Shown one piece after another: positions 12,791 through 24,724 of a stretch of 64,000 nt of DNA (position 1 is its first letter; every line of letters begins with the position of its first letter). Below the pieces are notes generated by a model, which ran no database searches, had not been told where the DNA came from, and worked only from the letters and a program-made list of their open reading frames with translations. The position numbers and the translations under genes are program-made. This stretch comes from Siphonodentalium dalli (taxonomy: Eukaryota; Mollusca; Scaphopoda; Gadilida; Siphonodentaliidae), in contig CP136068.1 in assembly GCA_032622095.1 (NCBI GenBank), positions 135,541,989 through 135,605,988 on the forward strand, in the 5' to 3' direction.

Positions 12791-14412
12791 GCTTCATTGC
12801 TATATATACACTATTAATGTTGTGATTGACTGACACTGTCGTAATGCTTCTTGGAAGTAATGGACTTCCCTGCTATTTCCTTTATACTCTAACGCGTAGC
12901 TTGTTCAGAGTCTGATTTTAATTAGACTGATTTCAAAAAGTATATTTCCCCCACAAACAAAGTCTTCCAGAAACGAAGATGTATGCACCTATATATACAC
13001 CGTATGATGCATACACGTCCTCTGACTGAAGCCAGTGACGTTCCTCTTCGATACAGGAACAAAATCTGAAGCTGGAAACTAGCACCCAGTCAGTTGGACG
13101 AATCAGATGGGGAATCTTTAATCTGATGTATTTTAAAGAGGATTTTGCAGTTTAGATGTTTTGGAGTTTGTGCACATATATTGCGAAATATCGTGTACGG
13201 CTTATATATGTCGAGTATATACAACAAGTTCATCAGCATCGGTCAAAATACGTCACTATACATCTTATATGACAAGTGCATATGTAGGGTACCAGTATAT
13301 ATACAGGTTCTTATATATGTCCGCCCTTGATACAGTCGTTACAGGACCTTGACATCTGTTTTTATTTGTTTGTCACGTATATTATAGGCTGAACCACTCC
13401 AGTCTGTTCTCACGAGAACCCCCACATTTTCTGCTTATAATGTAATTGGTTTTAGGTAGATAATCTGCTTAGAATCGCTTAATTTTGAGTCCATGGTGAA
13501 CTCAAAATGGGAGCGTTTTAGTCACATTATCGAATCACAATGACTTCACTATAGGTTCATTATGTGCGAAAAATGCCATAAATAAAGTTATTGGATGTAC
13601 GCTTTTAAAATGTATTTTCACTCTGGCCCGCGCCATAAAACGGAATAATGGAAATGTGTCCATTATCTACTTATTTCCGAATAAAATATCCAATATGAAC
13701 CTATTTACCAATATAAGTCGATTATGTGCGTATTTGCGCGAAGATCTGTTGCCCACCCAGTTCAAGACATCACGCGCTCTCTTATATCACATTCTTGCGC
13801 ATTCGTGGCTACATATGGGAATACATGTATACATGCCTTTACCACAAGCAGCCGACTATACAGGCAAGACAATGAATTTTGTTTGCAAGCCGCAGTTGAC
13901 AGGGCATATTACACAATAGCACAAAAAAAGCGCACATGAATAATTGCAGGCAGTTAGAATTTTTTAAAACGGGGAATAATAAATTTAATTTCTAGACCAG
14001 ATGCGGCATAGTGTTTTGACTACGTTTGGTCTCGAGACGCCGATGGCATTAACCGGAGAATATATCATTGTGGTATATACTGGCAAAACTGATTAAAGGG
14101 GTATAATGTACACTGGAGTCATAAATTCATTTTCATTATAATTACCGTGTTATTTGCATCAATATAGAGCACGCGAGTGTATTTGCACTAATCTCTGGCT
14201 CAAATTCATATATATACTGTTGAGTATAAAGGGAGACGGTCCCATAAATGGTCGGATTTAGTGCACATACAGTACTCCTTTAATGTATCACAGAGATGGC
14301 GGTTTATTTCAAAACTGGGTCTTTAAAAAACAAATCACGAATAAGATCTTCCATAAATCAAGCTAAATGAACATCTTCAGACTATACTGGGTTTATTGAA
14401 AAGATGCACCAC
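12791..14412. other. No gene seen
   Basis: AT-rich sequence. The part at 13480-13760 is a diverged direct copy of 11860-12030 (shared GTATTTTCACT.TGGCCCG and AATATGAACCTATTT), indicating an old segmental duplication around the 12-kb element. No protein motif is visible. Confidence 0.5.
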
Positions 14413-14946
14413 TTAAAGGCACGGGCGGCGTTCGTTGCAGATATATTCATATGTGTTCAAATCGCCATCAACAGAAGGAATATTAAAAAATATATAGTTT
14501 TGTTCATATGCTAAACATAATCAGCGCGTAAATAGTATAGTGTCGTCAAGACGTATACGATGGTGTATACGTAAACAAAAGCATGCGCGTGTTACAGAAG
14601 TTGTGCTTCTGTTTACATAACACAGCGCCTTTCTATTGGTTAATCACACACAAATGATATAAACGCTTTTTATTATTTCCATATCAGGAAAAGAGTAACA
14701 AATAACGCTCTTTATGTTTACCATATACGGATCTAAACAAAAGCCAGGTAGCGTAACGTTTTTTGCTTTTGTTTACACAACAAAGGGGAAAAAAATTTGA
14801 CAATAACATACAGTTTATGCCATATTTATGATTGGTATAAGAACAAGGCCTGTCTATATTTTACTATTCTTTCTGTTTATGGCGGTTTTTGGCGGAGGTG
14901 AATATTTTAACAGCATACTCACCGCCAACGCCGCCCGTATCTTTAA
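14413..14946. mobile_element. TTAA-flanked non-autonomous element, copy 3 of 4 (inverted)
   Basis: Ends TTAAAGGCACGGGCGGCGTT and AACGCCGCCCGTATCTTTAA show the cleanest terminal inverted repeats of the family. It is in opposite orientation to the array copies and lies outside the 1.5-kb array. Confidence 0.82.
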
Positions 14947-15159
14947 CTAGTTATTTAGTTTATACGTGCACCATGGCATGATTTCGCAGTGAAATTAACC
15001 CTTTCTACAATAAATGGATTCTCCCATTCAGTAATAAATGTATTCGTAAAATGGTCTATTATTCATTTGGAGGGATGTTAAGGTGATATACGCAGACAAC
15101 AGATAAAATAATAGTGCAGAATGAGCCATATATATGGAGGGAAATGTTTAGATAATAAG

Positions 15160-15665
15160 TTGAATTTATTATCTGAACATTTCCTATGGGATAACTACTC
15201 GTCAATGCTTCTTTAGTATAGAAAGGGTTAACCCAGTTTGTTGAACTTATTATCTGAACATTTCCTATGTGATAACTACTTATCAATGATTCTTTAGTAT
15301 GGAAAGGGTTAAACTTATTATCTGAACATTTCCTATGGGATAACTACTCATCAATGATGCTTTAATATAGAAAGGGTTAAACTTATTATCTGAACATTTC
15401 TTTTGGGATAACTACTTATCAATGATTGTTTAGTATAGAAAGGGATAAGCTTATTTTCTGAACATTTCCTATGGGATAATTACACATCAATGATGCTTTA
15501 GTATAGAAATGGTTAAACTTATTATCTGAACATTTCTTATGGGATAACTGATAACTAATCATCAATGATTCTTTAGTATAGAAAGTGTTAAACTTATTTT
15601 ATCTGAACATTTACTATGGGATAACTACTCATCAATGATACTTTAGTATAGAAAGGGTTAACCCG
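15160..15665. repeat. Satellite of about 70-80 bp, seven copies
   Basis: Seven repeats of ACTTATTATCTGAACATTTC, followed by CTATGGGATAACTAC and ending in TTTAGTATAGAAAGGGTTAA. A related single copy is at about 50680-50770. The AAGGGTTAA ends echo the termini of the TTAA elements, so the satellite may have grown from such an element. Confidence 0.85.
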
Positions 15666-15848
15666 TTTTATGGTCCTCAACAAATTACAATTGATAACGC
15701 GTAATATGGCTGAAACTAAATCATGACATGAATCTCTATACTATGGCTAACCCGTAGAGATCATATTCCACCAGTACAAAAACTGGGAACTTTTAACTTT
15801 TTGAAGTTTTGAAAGGGAGTAGAACCAATAACACGGGAAATATATCTC

Positions 15849-16319
15849 TTAACCCTTTACCCAACAAACCGGCCAAATAACGCCCAAATAAAGCTTCAAC
15901 AGCCTAAAATATCTTCGGTCTGTCTCAATAACACCATACAAATATGGATATCATTGGAACCGGTTCATCGACCACATTGTGATGGTGGTTACAGTTATAT
16001 GCCCTGTGCCAATGCATTCTCTTATATATGCGAGTCGACCATAGGTCGTCTCGCATATATAAGAGAATACATTGGCCTAAATAAATTATTTTTGTAACAC
16101 TTTTTACCATTTTTTCTTACATTCTTTAACAATTTTATAATTTTTTCTTACATTTTTAAACAATTTTTATAATATTTTTCTACATTCGTTGACAATGTTA
16201 TCATTTTGAATATGTGTTAAGCCAATGTATTCTCTTATATATGCGAGGCGACCTATGGTCGACTCACATATATAAGAGAATGCATTGGCACAGGGCCGTT
16301 CTGTTGGGTAAAGGGTTAA
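15849..16319. mobile_element. TTAA element, TIR type 3 (ACCCAACA), two hairpins
   Basis: Starts TTAACCCTTTACCCAACA and ends TGTTGGGTAAAGGGTTAA, a perfect 18-base terminal inverted repeat on TTAA. Inside are two copies of the AATGCATTCTCTTATATATG hairpin (about 16011-16076 and 16223-16290) around an A/T-rich linker. No ORF of transposase type. piggyBac-like miniature element by target site and CCCTTT start (inference). Confidence 0.88.
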
Positions 16320-17192
16320 TGATTATCTGTTCCTTAATAGTGTACTTCACAATATGTGAAGGTCCCAACTCGTACATTTATACTTTTCTGTGACTTTTGA
16401 GAGTCGATATCGCAATAAACATTCAAGTAAGTACCTATAGGGAAAAATCCATAATTGTTAGAAACGCAAAGCAAAATCGCTCACAAACTCACTTAAATCG
16501 TGAAATTCCGAGTTGGGACTATTACCTACAGTGAAGTACATTGTTAAGAAACAGATAATATCAAAGAAATATATTCCCCATGTTATTTTTTCGATTTTAT
16601 AAGGTTCCCTATCAAAACTTAAAAAAGTTCCAAGGTTTTGTACTGGTGGAATATGATCTCTATTCGAGCGTTAGACTTAGTAAAGATTCATGGCACGATC
16701 TAGGCTGAAACCAACCAATAGTGATATATGTATAATTTATATATGTCAATTTGTGAAGTGACTGACAAGATAGTGCCCGGATTTACCCGATCATTGTGAT
16801 CAAACGATAGGCTCCGATGAGAGGAGAACAAGAGGTGTCGTAGTTTGATTTACATACTCGACCTTATTTTATTCTCTCCATTGACAATTGAACCTATGAA
16901 TGATGGGCGTGTGGAGACATTCGATACACCGATACTGTAACGTGTATAATAAGTCGATATTTTAATGTAGTGATATCTTTCAACATAAAATATCAATAAT
17001 TTTCAGCAAATTTACACATCGTACGCCTATTGCACGAAGAAACTTGTGAAATTGTGAAATGAGACGTGGCTGTTGCAGTGTTCCTCACACTTCGTCGTTG
17101 GTGGGCGGACATACGGACCATATGATAACTGATAGATGAGTTGATTGAACTGAGGCACCCATATCAATGTAAAGTGCATTAAAAACTCGAAG
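16320..17192. other. No gene seen
   Basis: Unique AT-rich sequence between two miniature elements. A diverged inverted repeat links GGAACTTTTAACTTTTTGAA (15787) with its complement near 16625, and TGATTATCTGTTCCTTAATA (16320) with its complement near 16540. The TIR type 3 element therefore lies within an older palindromic structure of about 15750-16680. Confidence 0.5.
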
Positions 17193-17458
17193 TTAACCCT
17201 TTCATGACGGGAACTGCGCTGGTGCAGCATTAAACATCATGTGCCAGTGAATTCTCTTTTTATGCTAGTCTCCCATACATGGAGCCTCGCATATATACGA
17301 GAACACACTGGCTAACAAGGTCAAGGTACATATTGTTATAGGCCAATGTATTCTCTTATATATGCGAGGCTCCCTATGGTAGACTAGCTGATATAATAGA
17401 ATGCAATGGCACAGGGTTCTCCCAAAATTTCAGGAAGCTCCAGTCATGGAAGAGTTAA
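17193..17458. mobile_element. TTAA element, TIR type 1 (CATGAC), two hairpins
   Basis: From TTAACCCTTTCATGACGG to CCAGTCATGGAAGAGTTAA. Layout: TIR, GCTGCGCTGGTGCAGCATTAAA, hairpin with CACTGG ends, GGTCAAGGTA, AGGCCAATG hairpin, GGAAGCTCCAG, TIR. Confidence 0.85.
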
Positions 17459-17557
17459 GATGTAATCTCACATGCATCACATAAATTTAGTATTGAAAAT
17501 GAGCTATTAACTTTAATTGTCTGTTGAATCTCCCATTATAGATAGTTCGAGATTTCG

Positions 17558-17777
17558 TTAACCCTTTCATGACTGGAGCTGCGCTGGTGCAGCATTAAAG
17601 ACTCGCATATAAGAGAATGCACTGGGTTACAAGGTCAAGGTAAATATTGTTAGGCCAATGCATTCTCTTATATATGCGAGGCGCCCTAAGGGCGACTCGC
17701 ATATATAAGGGAATGCATTGGCACAGGGTTTTCGCAAAGGAAGGGTCTTCAGGAAGCTCTAGTCATGAAAGGGTTAA
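17558..17777. mobile_element. TTAA element, TIR type 1, first hairpin half deleted
   Basis: TTAACCCTTTCATGACTGG to CTAGTCATGAAAGGGTTAA. The first hairpin retains only its right arm; the second is intact, with apex GGCGCCCTAAGGGCGAC. Confidence 0.85.
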
Positions 17778-18039
17778 ATGACCATTTAATTTTCGAGTTA
17801 CCGATTATTTTTTGTATAGTACTTTGATATAGGGTTTGATAACAATCTATGACATAAAATATGATTAAAATACTGTAATTCATCACAATTACCAAGGATA
17901 GACATGACGAATCCGTCTTTTTCTGAACCGCGGTTTAGAATTGCTATACAATCAATGTGTTGATTTATAAATACTCTCGATTGACGGGGTGTCCACAAGG
18001 TGAGAATGGCGGTTTTATCTTATATCGTGTTACATTTGA
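17778..18039. other. No gene seen
   Basis: Short unique AT-rich stretch between elements; a minus-strand ORF of 66 codons has no recognisable motif. Confidence 0.5.
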
Positions 18040-18544
18040 TTAAAGATATGAGCGGCGTTGACGGTGGGTATGCTGTTAAAATATTCACCTCCGTCAAACA
18101 CCGCCATAAACAGAAGGAATAGTTCTTATGCTAATCAGAAATATGGCATAAACAGTATGTTATTGTCATTTCCCCCCTTTGTTATGTAAACAAAAGCAAA
18201 AAACGTTACGTTTCTGGCTTTTGTTTAGATCCGGATATGGTAAATATAAAGAGCATTATTTGTTACTGTTTTCCTGATATGGAAATAATAAAGAGCGTTT
18301 ATATAATTTTTGTGTGATTAACCAATAGAATTGTGCTGTGTTATGTAAACAGAAGCACAACTTCTGTAACACGAACAGGCTCTTGTTTACGTACACCATC
18401 GTACGTCTTGACGACACTATACTATTTACGCGCTAATTATGTTTGGCATTTGAGCGGAACTGTATATATTTTGGTGTTCCTTCTGTTGATGGCGATTTGA
18501 ACAAATATAAATATTTCTGCAACGAACGCCGCCTGTGCCTTTAA
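18040..18544. mobile_element. TTAA-flanked non-autonomous element, copy 4 of 4
   Basis: Ends TTAAAGATATGAGCGGCGTT and ACGCCGCCTGTGCCTTTAA. It is directly followed by a partial 1.5-kb array unit that runs into the assembly gap. Confidence 0.78.
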
Positions 18545-18925
18545 ACGGACATGGCTCATTGGAAGGATGGGTAAGATAGGTTGACATATACACGAAATAT
18601 TGATATACATGCTTCATGTGGTCTAAAAAATACTTCCCATAGTATAGGTATTTTCCATCGTATTTTCAAACGCTCTTTATTTCTACCATAACAGGAATCG
18701 ACCAACACAGAACGCTCTTTTTCGTTCCATGCCGTGAAAATGACTGGGTTTTTTTGGGACCCAGACACTATGTTCAACTTTGTACTTTTTATGAATTCAA
18801 TGCGTCTTTCTGGGACATACAATGCTCGTTGAAAGGTAGTTCAATTTTTTATCGACGTATTTCAATACCGGGAAAAATTCAAAAGCGAATATTATTAGGT
18901 GTATTTTGGAGCGCAAACCGCCAAG

Positions 18926-19025
18926 NNNNNNNNNNNNNNNNNNNNNNNNNNNNNNNNNNNNNNNNNNNNNNNNNNNNNNNNNNNNNNNNNNNNNNNNNNN
19001 NNNNNNNNNNNNNNNNNNNNNNNNN
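18926..19025. other. Assembly gap (100 N)
   Basis: Exactly 100 N, the usual placeholder for a gap of unknown size. It begins after GAGCGCAAACCGCCAAG, close to the place where the TTAA-flanked element follows in other units, so the assembler probably broke on that repeat. Confidence 0.98.
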
Positions 19026-19830
19026 TAAAGAACATTAAGATATTTAACCTTTGTTTTGCCCGGTGTGAGAAAATTTTGAAAACTATACAAGAAAATCGCA
19101 AAGCCTAGCATCTATAGACTGGACTCATCTGAAGCTTTCCTATATAGTGCTGGAAATTTCATACCTCATACTCCCCCCTCGATTAGGTTGGAAAAATCTC
19201 CAACTGATGACCATTTCAGTCCACAAGTTTGACCAAATGTAGTAAAATATTGTTTTGTTAAACTTATTAGGTGTTTTGTATTGGTCACGGGGGAGGGACA
19301 ATGACACACCGGACCGACCATGGTTCGGACCGGTGTGCGAAAATTTTGAAATCTGAACAAGAAAATCGCAAAATCCTAGCATCTAGACTAGCCTCAAGCC
19401 TTCCTAGATTTGGAAATTTCAAACCTGACACCCCCATTGAGGTTGGAAAATTTCCAACTGATGACAATTCCAAGGACAATGTTGACCAAATGAATGACAA
19501 CATTGTTTTCTTAAATTAGCTAGCAGCCTTTGACTGGCCACGGGGAAGGACCAGGACACAAGCTTTCCAAGTGTTGGAAATTTCCAACCTGTCACCCCCC
19601 CTGAGGTTGGAAAATTTCCAACTGATGACCATTTCAGTTCAGGAAAATATGCAATAATTGGTCCAAAAACAATTAATTCCCCGTATAAATTGTTTGAAAA
19701 TCAAACTACAAGAACATTTTCAACCTATTGTTGGTGTGATATTTCCAACTAATGATTTGGCACATATGAAATTTCCAACTGTTGAAAATTTTGACCAAAG
19801 TTGGGCAGAACTTTGAAATGGAACTAAGAG
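19026..19830. repeat. Diverged tandem repeat with GGTTGGAAAATTTCCAACTG core
   Basis: Three to four degraded copies (about 19070-19260, 19340-19500, 19550-19650) share AAAATTTTGAAA, GAAAATCGCAAA, TAGCATCTA, CCTGACACCCCC and GGTTGGAAAATTTCCAACTG. The GGTTGGAAA/TTTCCAACC part is self-complementary. ORFs through it are repeat artefacts. Confidence 0.75.
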
Positions 19831-20577
19831 GGACCCCCCCCCCCCCCTCCCAAACCCCCTGTCTCTGACTATGTGCATGGTAATATAGTCTTCAGATTTA
19901 ACTCGCGCCCATCAAATGAAATGGGAGCCATCTTGTGAGCTATAAGACTAATTACTGTCATGCATGGAACCGCTGTATGATATATAGGCCTACGTACCCA
20001 ACGACCGGGGTAATATTGATCATGATGGGCACCAATTGTGTCTATAGCTGACCCCCAAAATGGCCAAAGTTCGTTTCATGAAAATTGTCGATCTCGGAAC
20101 ATGTTAAACTGTCCAGGCACTGACACCCTTCTATTTCTCACAATGATTCTAGTGTGGCCATTTGACTTATATGATTTGTTAAAATGGATCAATCCTCGTA
20201 TATCAGAAGTTAATTCATGAACCGAGAGGCAGCTTTTCACAGAACTATCTTTATCTGACCCGTTCCTTAGAGTTGATTCGAATCGCCCAATAGGCATCCC
20301 TGTTATTTTGCACCAGAAAATAATTTCGATAACCGGAAGTGACATTTGATTGAGCGCGCTCGAAATGAATTGGATTTCCCACACACTTATGAGTTTTTCT
20401 CTAACTCTAAGTTAAATTTAGGGTAATTATTGTATCTATCTACCAGCTACGCATTAGAAGTACAGACTCGCTGACACGTTTGCACGGACTAGGTGCTGTT
20501 ACTAGTACTAGAAAATACGCTGTCTCCAATTTCAATTTCAAATTCAAATTTTTCACTAAAATTTCAGTCAATCACTG
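19831..20577. other. No gene seen
   Basis: A C-run near 19836-19848 is followed by unique sequence. Overlapping ORFs on both strands at 20040-20380 have no recognisable domain and are probably chance. Confidence 0.5.
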
Positions 20578-20798
20578 GATCAGGTGGAAACGGGCCCACT
20601 CGCCCCAGGGCCCACTCACCCCAGTCGATCTGGGCCAGCTCGCCCCGGGCCAGCTCGCCCCGGGCCAGCTCGCCCCAAGGGATAATGTCTTATTTAAGTT
20701 GGTTTTCTTTTGGTTAATTATAGATTGTTGAATTTAATGTTTGTCACTGAATGCTGTTGAATATCATTAAATATACATGTTGAATTAAATATACACAC

Positions 20799-22532
20799 CA
20801 CAGTTGTTGGCCATTATATATAAGTAGTAGCCCTAGAGTAAGAATAATATAGAAAGTTAGGAAACAACATGTAAAAAACTAAATTTTAAACCCACCCACC
20901 TCCCATGTTGCACTCGAAATCTCATCAAAACAACTAAGCTTCGGACATGCATAACTACGTATGCAAAACTATCGAATATCGATAATCACACTTACCGTAC
21001 ATTTCTTGAGAGGTATATCCAGAAAAACTACTTTTATCAGGTGAAAATGATCAAAATCACGATAAAATTTGTCTCGACACAACATCATTAGCACGGGATT
21101 GTTAGGATCGATAACTCTTCCGAAAAGTCGGTTGAACTCGGTTCGGTCAAAAAGGCGAAATACATTAAGCGGGCCAACCTTTGACTTGTCCCCGGAGTAT
21201 AAACCTTGCCATCGCTCTATCGTTGACGTCGTCGTTGTATGGGTGGGGGAGGGGGGGGGGGGGGGCACGTCACAAGGCGATGGTGTCGCGAAATATGCAT
21301 TGTTATATGTTTTGATGATCAACTCTTTTCAAAAGTAAATGTAATCGAATATCTACTTGACTAAATATGGGTGAGTGTGTGGGCAAACCGTGCATTTAAT
21401 AGCTGGATGTAGAGTGAGCGCTCAAATCTTCGCGGGCTTTCCAGCACGCACGAGAACAGTCGAGAAACATGTGCTGAACTTGTTCAATGCAACCTGACGC
21501 TTTTCGTGCGTGAACTGTTGTCTGTCGACAACCACACAGATTTGCATAATAACATAATATGTCCCGTTCTTGTTTTCAAGTAATAAACATAATAAAAAAT
21601 AAAATAACTTACCACAACGCAAGTTGCATATTCTCTATCAGAGCTGATTCGGCAATTGTAGACATATTTTATTACAGTGTTAAAGGTCATGGCAATATGA
21701 CATTATGTGATATACGCTGACGGAAAATTAATGCAACGAAGAATTATACGGGTGATACGGGTGTTCAAAGAAATTATTGGGTCGACGACGACGATGCAAA
21801 TCTGTGTGGTTGTCGACAGACAACAGTTCACGCACGAAAAGCGTCAGGTTGCATTGAACAAGTTCAGCACATGTTTCTCGACTGTTCTCGTGCGTGCTGG
21901 AAAGCCCGCGAAGATTTGAGCGCTCACTCTACATCCAGCTATTAAATGCACGGTTTGCCCACACACTCACCCATATTTAGTCAAGTAGATATTCGATTAC
22001 ATTTACTTTTGAAAAGAGTTGATCATCAAAACATATAACAATGCATATTTCGCGACACCATCGCCTTGTGACGTGCCCCCCTCCCCCACCCATACAACGA
22101 CGACGTCAACGATAGAGCGATGGCAAGGTTTATACTCCGGGGACAAGTCAAAGGTTGGCCCGCTTAATGTATTTCGCCTTTTTGACCGAACCGAGTTCAA
22201 CCGACTTTTCGGAAGAGTTATCGATCCTAACAATCCCGTGCTAATGATGTTGTGTCGAGACAAATTTTATCGTGATTTTGATCATTTTCACCTGATAAAA
22301 GTAGTTTTTCTGGATATACCTCTCAAGAAATGTACGGTAAGTGTGATTATCGATATTCGATAGTTTTGCATACGTAGTTATGCATGTCCGAAGCTTAGTT
22401 GTTTTGATGAGATTTCGAGTGCAACATGGGAGGTGGGTGGGTTTAAAATTTGGTTTTTTACATGTTGTTTCCTAACTTTCTATATTATTCTTACTCTAGG
22501 GCTACTACTTATATATAATGGCCAACAACTGT
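20799..22532. repeat. Long inverted repeat, arms 20799-21547 and 21794-22532, 246-bp spacer
   Basis: Arms of 749 and 739 bases are almost identical. The only differences I noticed are a longer G run in the left arm (15 against 6) and a C/T change near 20881. The arms include GGGTGGGTGG and GATTTGAGCGCTCACTCTAC motifs and an ORF (see separate entry). The spacer is AT-rich and unique. Confidence 0.93.
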
Positions 22533-22610
22533 GATACACACCTTCGAGATCATTATTTGTCCGCAAGTTATGCCGAAAGATACTCCATTCCTCGATCGAA
22601 AATGTGCTAG
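22019..22610 (+). pseudogene. Unidentified gene fragment with one possible intron, in the right arm
   Basis: An open frame encodes ERWQGLYSGDKSKVG, NVFRLFDRTEFNRLFGRVID and DKFYRDFDHFHLIKVVFLDI, then KKCT. A donor ACG|gtaagt at 22337 and an acceptor TTACTCTAG ending at 22499 would remove 163 bases in phase 0 and continue GYYLYIMANN to a TAG at 22608. The left arm has the mirror copy on the minus strand (about 20969-21322). I do not recognise the protein. Either orientation of transcription remains possible. Confidence 0.4.
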
Positions 22611-22713
22611 AGTCGAGCCACTGCCGTTGAACATAGTCGCAGAGGCTGCGAAGACTGGACCCTTCGTCGGTTTTCTGGCTCAATGCATCGAAGGTGTCGC
22701 GGATATGTTTCAA
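22542..22713 (-). pseudogene. MULE-type transposase fragment, C-terminal part
   Basis: Minus-strand frame: KHIRDTFDALSQKTDEG, LCDYVQRQWLDSSTFSIEEW, SIFRHNLRTNNDLEG. The arrangement W-x(7-8)-W..F.....RTNN.(V/L)EG is the conserved region downstream of the DDE core of MULE-type proteins, where EG is normally followed by WH. Here the sequence after EG is GTGTGT, a possible donor or simply the break point with the inverted repeat. No downstream or catalytic part is found in the element, so it is a broken remnant. Recognition is from memory of the family. Confidence 0.6.
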
Positions 22714-23180
22714 AGAATAAATAAATAAAAATAAAAAATTTGAATTAAAATATTTTTTTTTAAATTTGAATAAAATGTTTAATGAATTAAAATAATTTTG
22801 TTTTTAATTTGTAACAAATCTTTCCACAAAATCTTTATACATTTTATAATATAAATTGAGGATGGTGGTGGGTCATCATTGTTATTTATGAATTCGCTGG
22901 TTCGTCGTGCAGACCAACTAGTGTGATATAGGATCATATAGGCCTACTGGCTATTAACTTGCCTAAAGTAATATAAATGTCGAAATTGATGAACATAACT
23001 CTGAAATATATCATTATATTAACTTAAAAAATTAATATATCAATATAAATTAACTTATTTACAACTTTAATACAAATGTAATACCCGGGCCGACTCGCCC
23101 CGGAAAGGTGGGCCAGCTCGCCCCAAAAACTGCCTGGGGCGAGCTGGCCCTGGGGCGAGTGGGCCCGGATCCGATCAGGT

Positions 23181-24720
23181 CGGGCAAAGATGCAAAATTG
23201 GCTTACTAGCGAAATCGGGCCCAGTAAGCCAATTCTATCTCTCGTTTTAATCTGTTTTTAGAACTTTGCCTATAATGATTTCTAGCTGCGATGGACCAAA
23301 GTTCTAATTCAGTAATTGTATTAATTTGGGGTAAACGTACCGAAGTGACACTGACAGCAATGTGTTTAAAATAATGAGATGTTTAATTGTATGAAGGTAT
23401 ATAAGATGGTAACAATATCACCATCAATGTCTGTTGGTGTCTCCATGATGGAACTGTGATGTTATAAATACGTCCGCATCCGACGGTGATCGATAGCCGA
23501 GCTCTAATAGTTATTGTTCTCCTGGTCAGCCGACCGCGTCACAGTTCACACACATTGCGTGCTGAGTAGAATTCCGTGAGCAGTCCGCTTTGTCCACTCT
23601 AGTCACAACACTGGGTCACGCATTACGGCATACTGACACACTATAGCTGTTCTGTTTACATTGACGCAGTTGGTCTCTGTTCGTTCAGACACGAAAGCTA
23701 ACATAAGCTAAGTCCTCCAAAACCGACATTCACCACACTGTTTTGACAACGCACACCTGACTTTGCCAGGTGCCGCGACAATGCTACATCCAGTTTTCAA
23801 CCCATCATTTACGACGCATTGGCACGCTTTAAAAACCACAATTGTCTCACCTATTCGTAACGGCGTTAATCCCTTTATGTTTAATTGGTGTTTAATGACA
23901 GCCGATAATTAAGCTTCCTATTTTCTTCCCTGATTAAGTTAGTAGCGCAAGTTTGGTGATGGCCATCCACGTCATTTTTTTAAGACAATATGTTGATAAA
24001 GGTCAAGGTAAGCTTTTGGTTGCAAGAAAATTGATTGGAGGACATTATTTCTCAAATTCACATTATTTTCATGGTTAAGAGAACATTAGTACGGAAGCAT
24101 ACACGGACAATCACAAAATAACAAAGATTAAATTCGGAAGCGTGACGATTGACAATGAAATGAGCTTGTTATCACGATTACCCGCGTCTCGACCTCATTA
24201 ATGTTTTTTGCACCGAGAGCGGTAGGAAAAACCGGCTACGAGAGTGGTAAAATGACGGCTAGAATGTATTTGTGCCGAATTACTGAAGCAGTCTTCCGTA
24301 GATTTTAAAAAGAGTACTAATCATAAACGTGTTTGCAAGTATTTGCCAGATATATAAACAGCCAATCAAAAGTGTTCCTTGTGAAAAAATTTCTGCTGCT
24401 GTCACAATTTATCATTTCCGGCCCAAGAACATTTAGAAAAGAAACTTGGGCCAAAGGGAAGAATACCTGAGTTTAGGGTAACATGAAGGAAAAAAATAGG
24501 GGCGGGCGGGCGGTACTTCATTTTATTTTATTTTTTCATTTTATTTTTCACGGGGGATAGTATTTAAGTATTCGTGCCTTCTAATCGTCTGCCAGTGTCA
24601 CTCGTATAAAGCTTTGGCAAGTCATTGTCACACTAATCAATGTCATGATAGCTTTAATCAGTTTAATGGCATTACAGAAGTTCAATGACATGTACACAGC
24701 ATGATATTAAATGATATTAT
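23181..24720. other. No gene seen
   Basis: Unique AT-rich sequence, GC-richer at 23460-23800 (GCCGACCGCGTCACAG, GTGCCGCGACAATG), where a promoter or non-coding exon could lie, but no ORF or splice pattern supports one. Confidence 0.45.
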
Positions 24721-24724
24721 ATAT

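Larger units (their letters stand above)
20586..23172. mobile_element. MULE-like DNA transposon, non-autonomous, with nested inverted duplication
   Basis: The perfect 8-base direct repeat GATCAGGT flanks it (20578-20585 and 23173-23180). The ends are inverted repeats: left GGAAACGGGCCCACTCGCCC, right (complement) GGATCCGGGCCCACTCGCCC; the repeat continues a few bases further. Subterminal GGGCCAGCTCGCCCC repeats occur in both ends. Inside lies a minus-strand coding fragment with RTNNDLEG, typical of Mutator-like (MULE) transposases, and two near-identical 740-bp arms. Target duplications of 8-11 bp suit MULEs (established knowledge). I see no complete DDE domain, so I call it non-autonomous. 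Confidence 0.85.

Noticed and set aside
16011-16076. Hairpins as intrinsic transcription terminators
   Set aside because: That mechanism is bacterial; here the hairpins recur inside transposons of a eukaryote.
20969-22363. Antisense ORFs of the inverted arms (SRHNIISTGLLGSITLPKSR...)
   Set aside because: They are the reverse reading of the ORF with DKSKVGPLNVF. They have no recognisable domain and a less protein-like composition. I kept only one strand, with low confidence.
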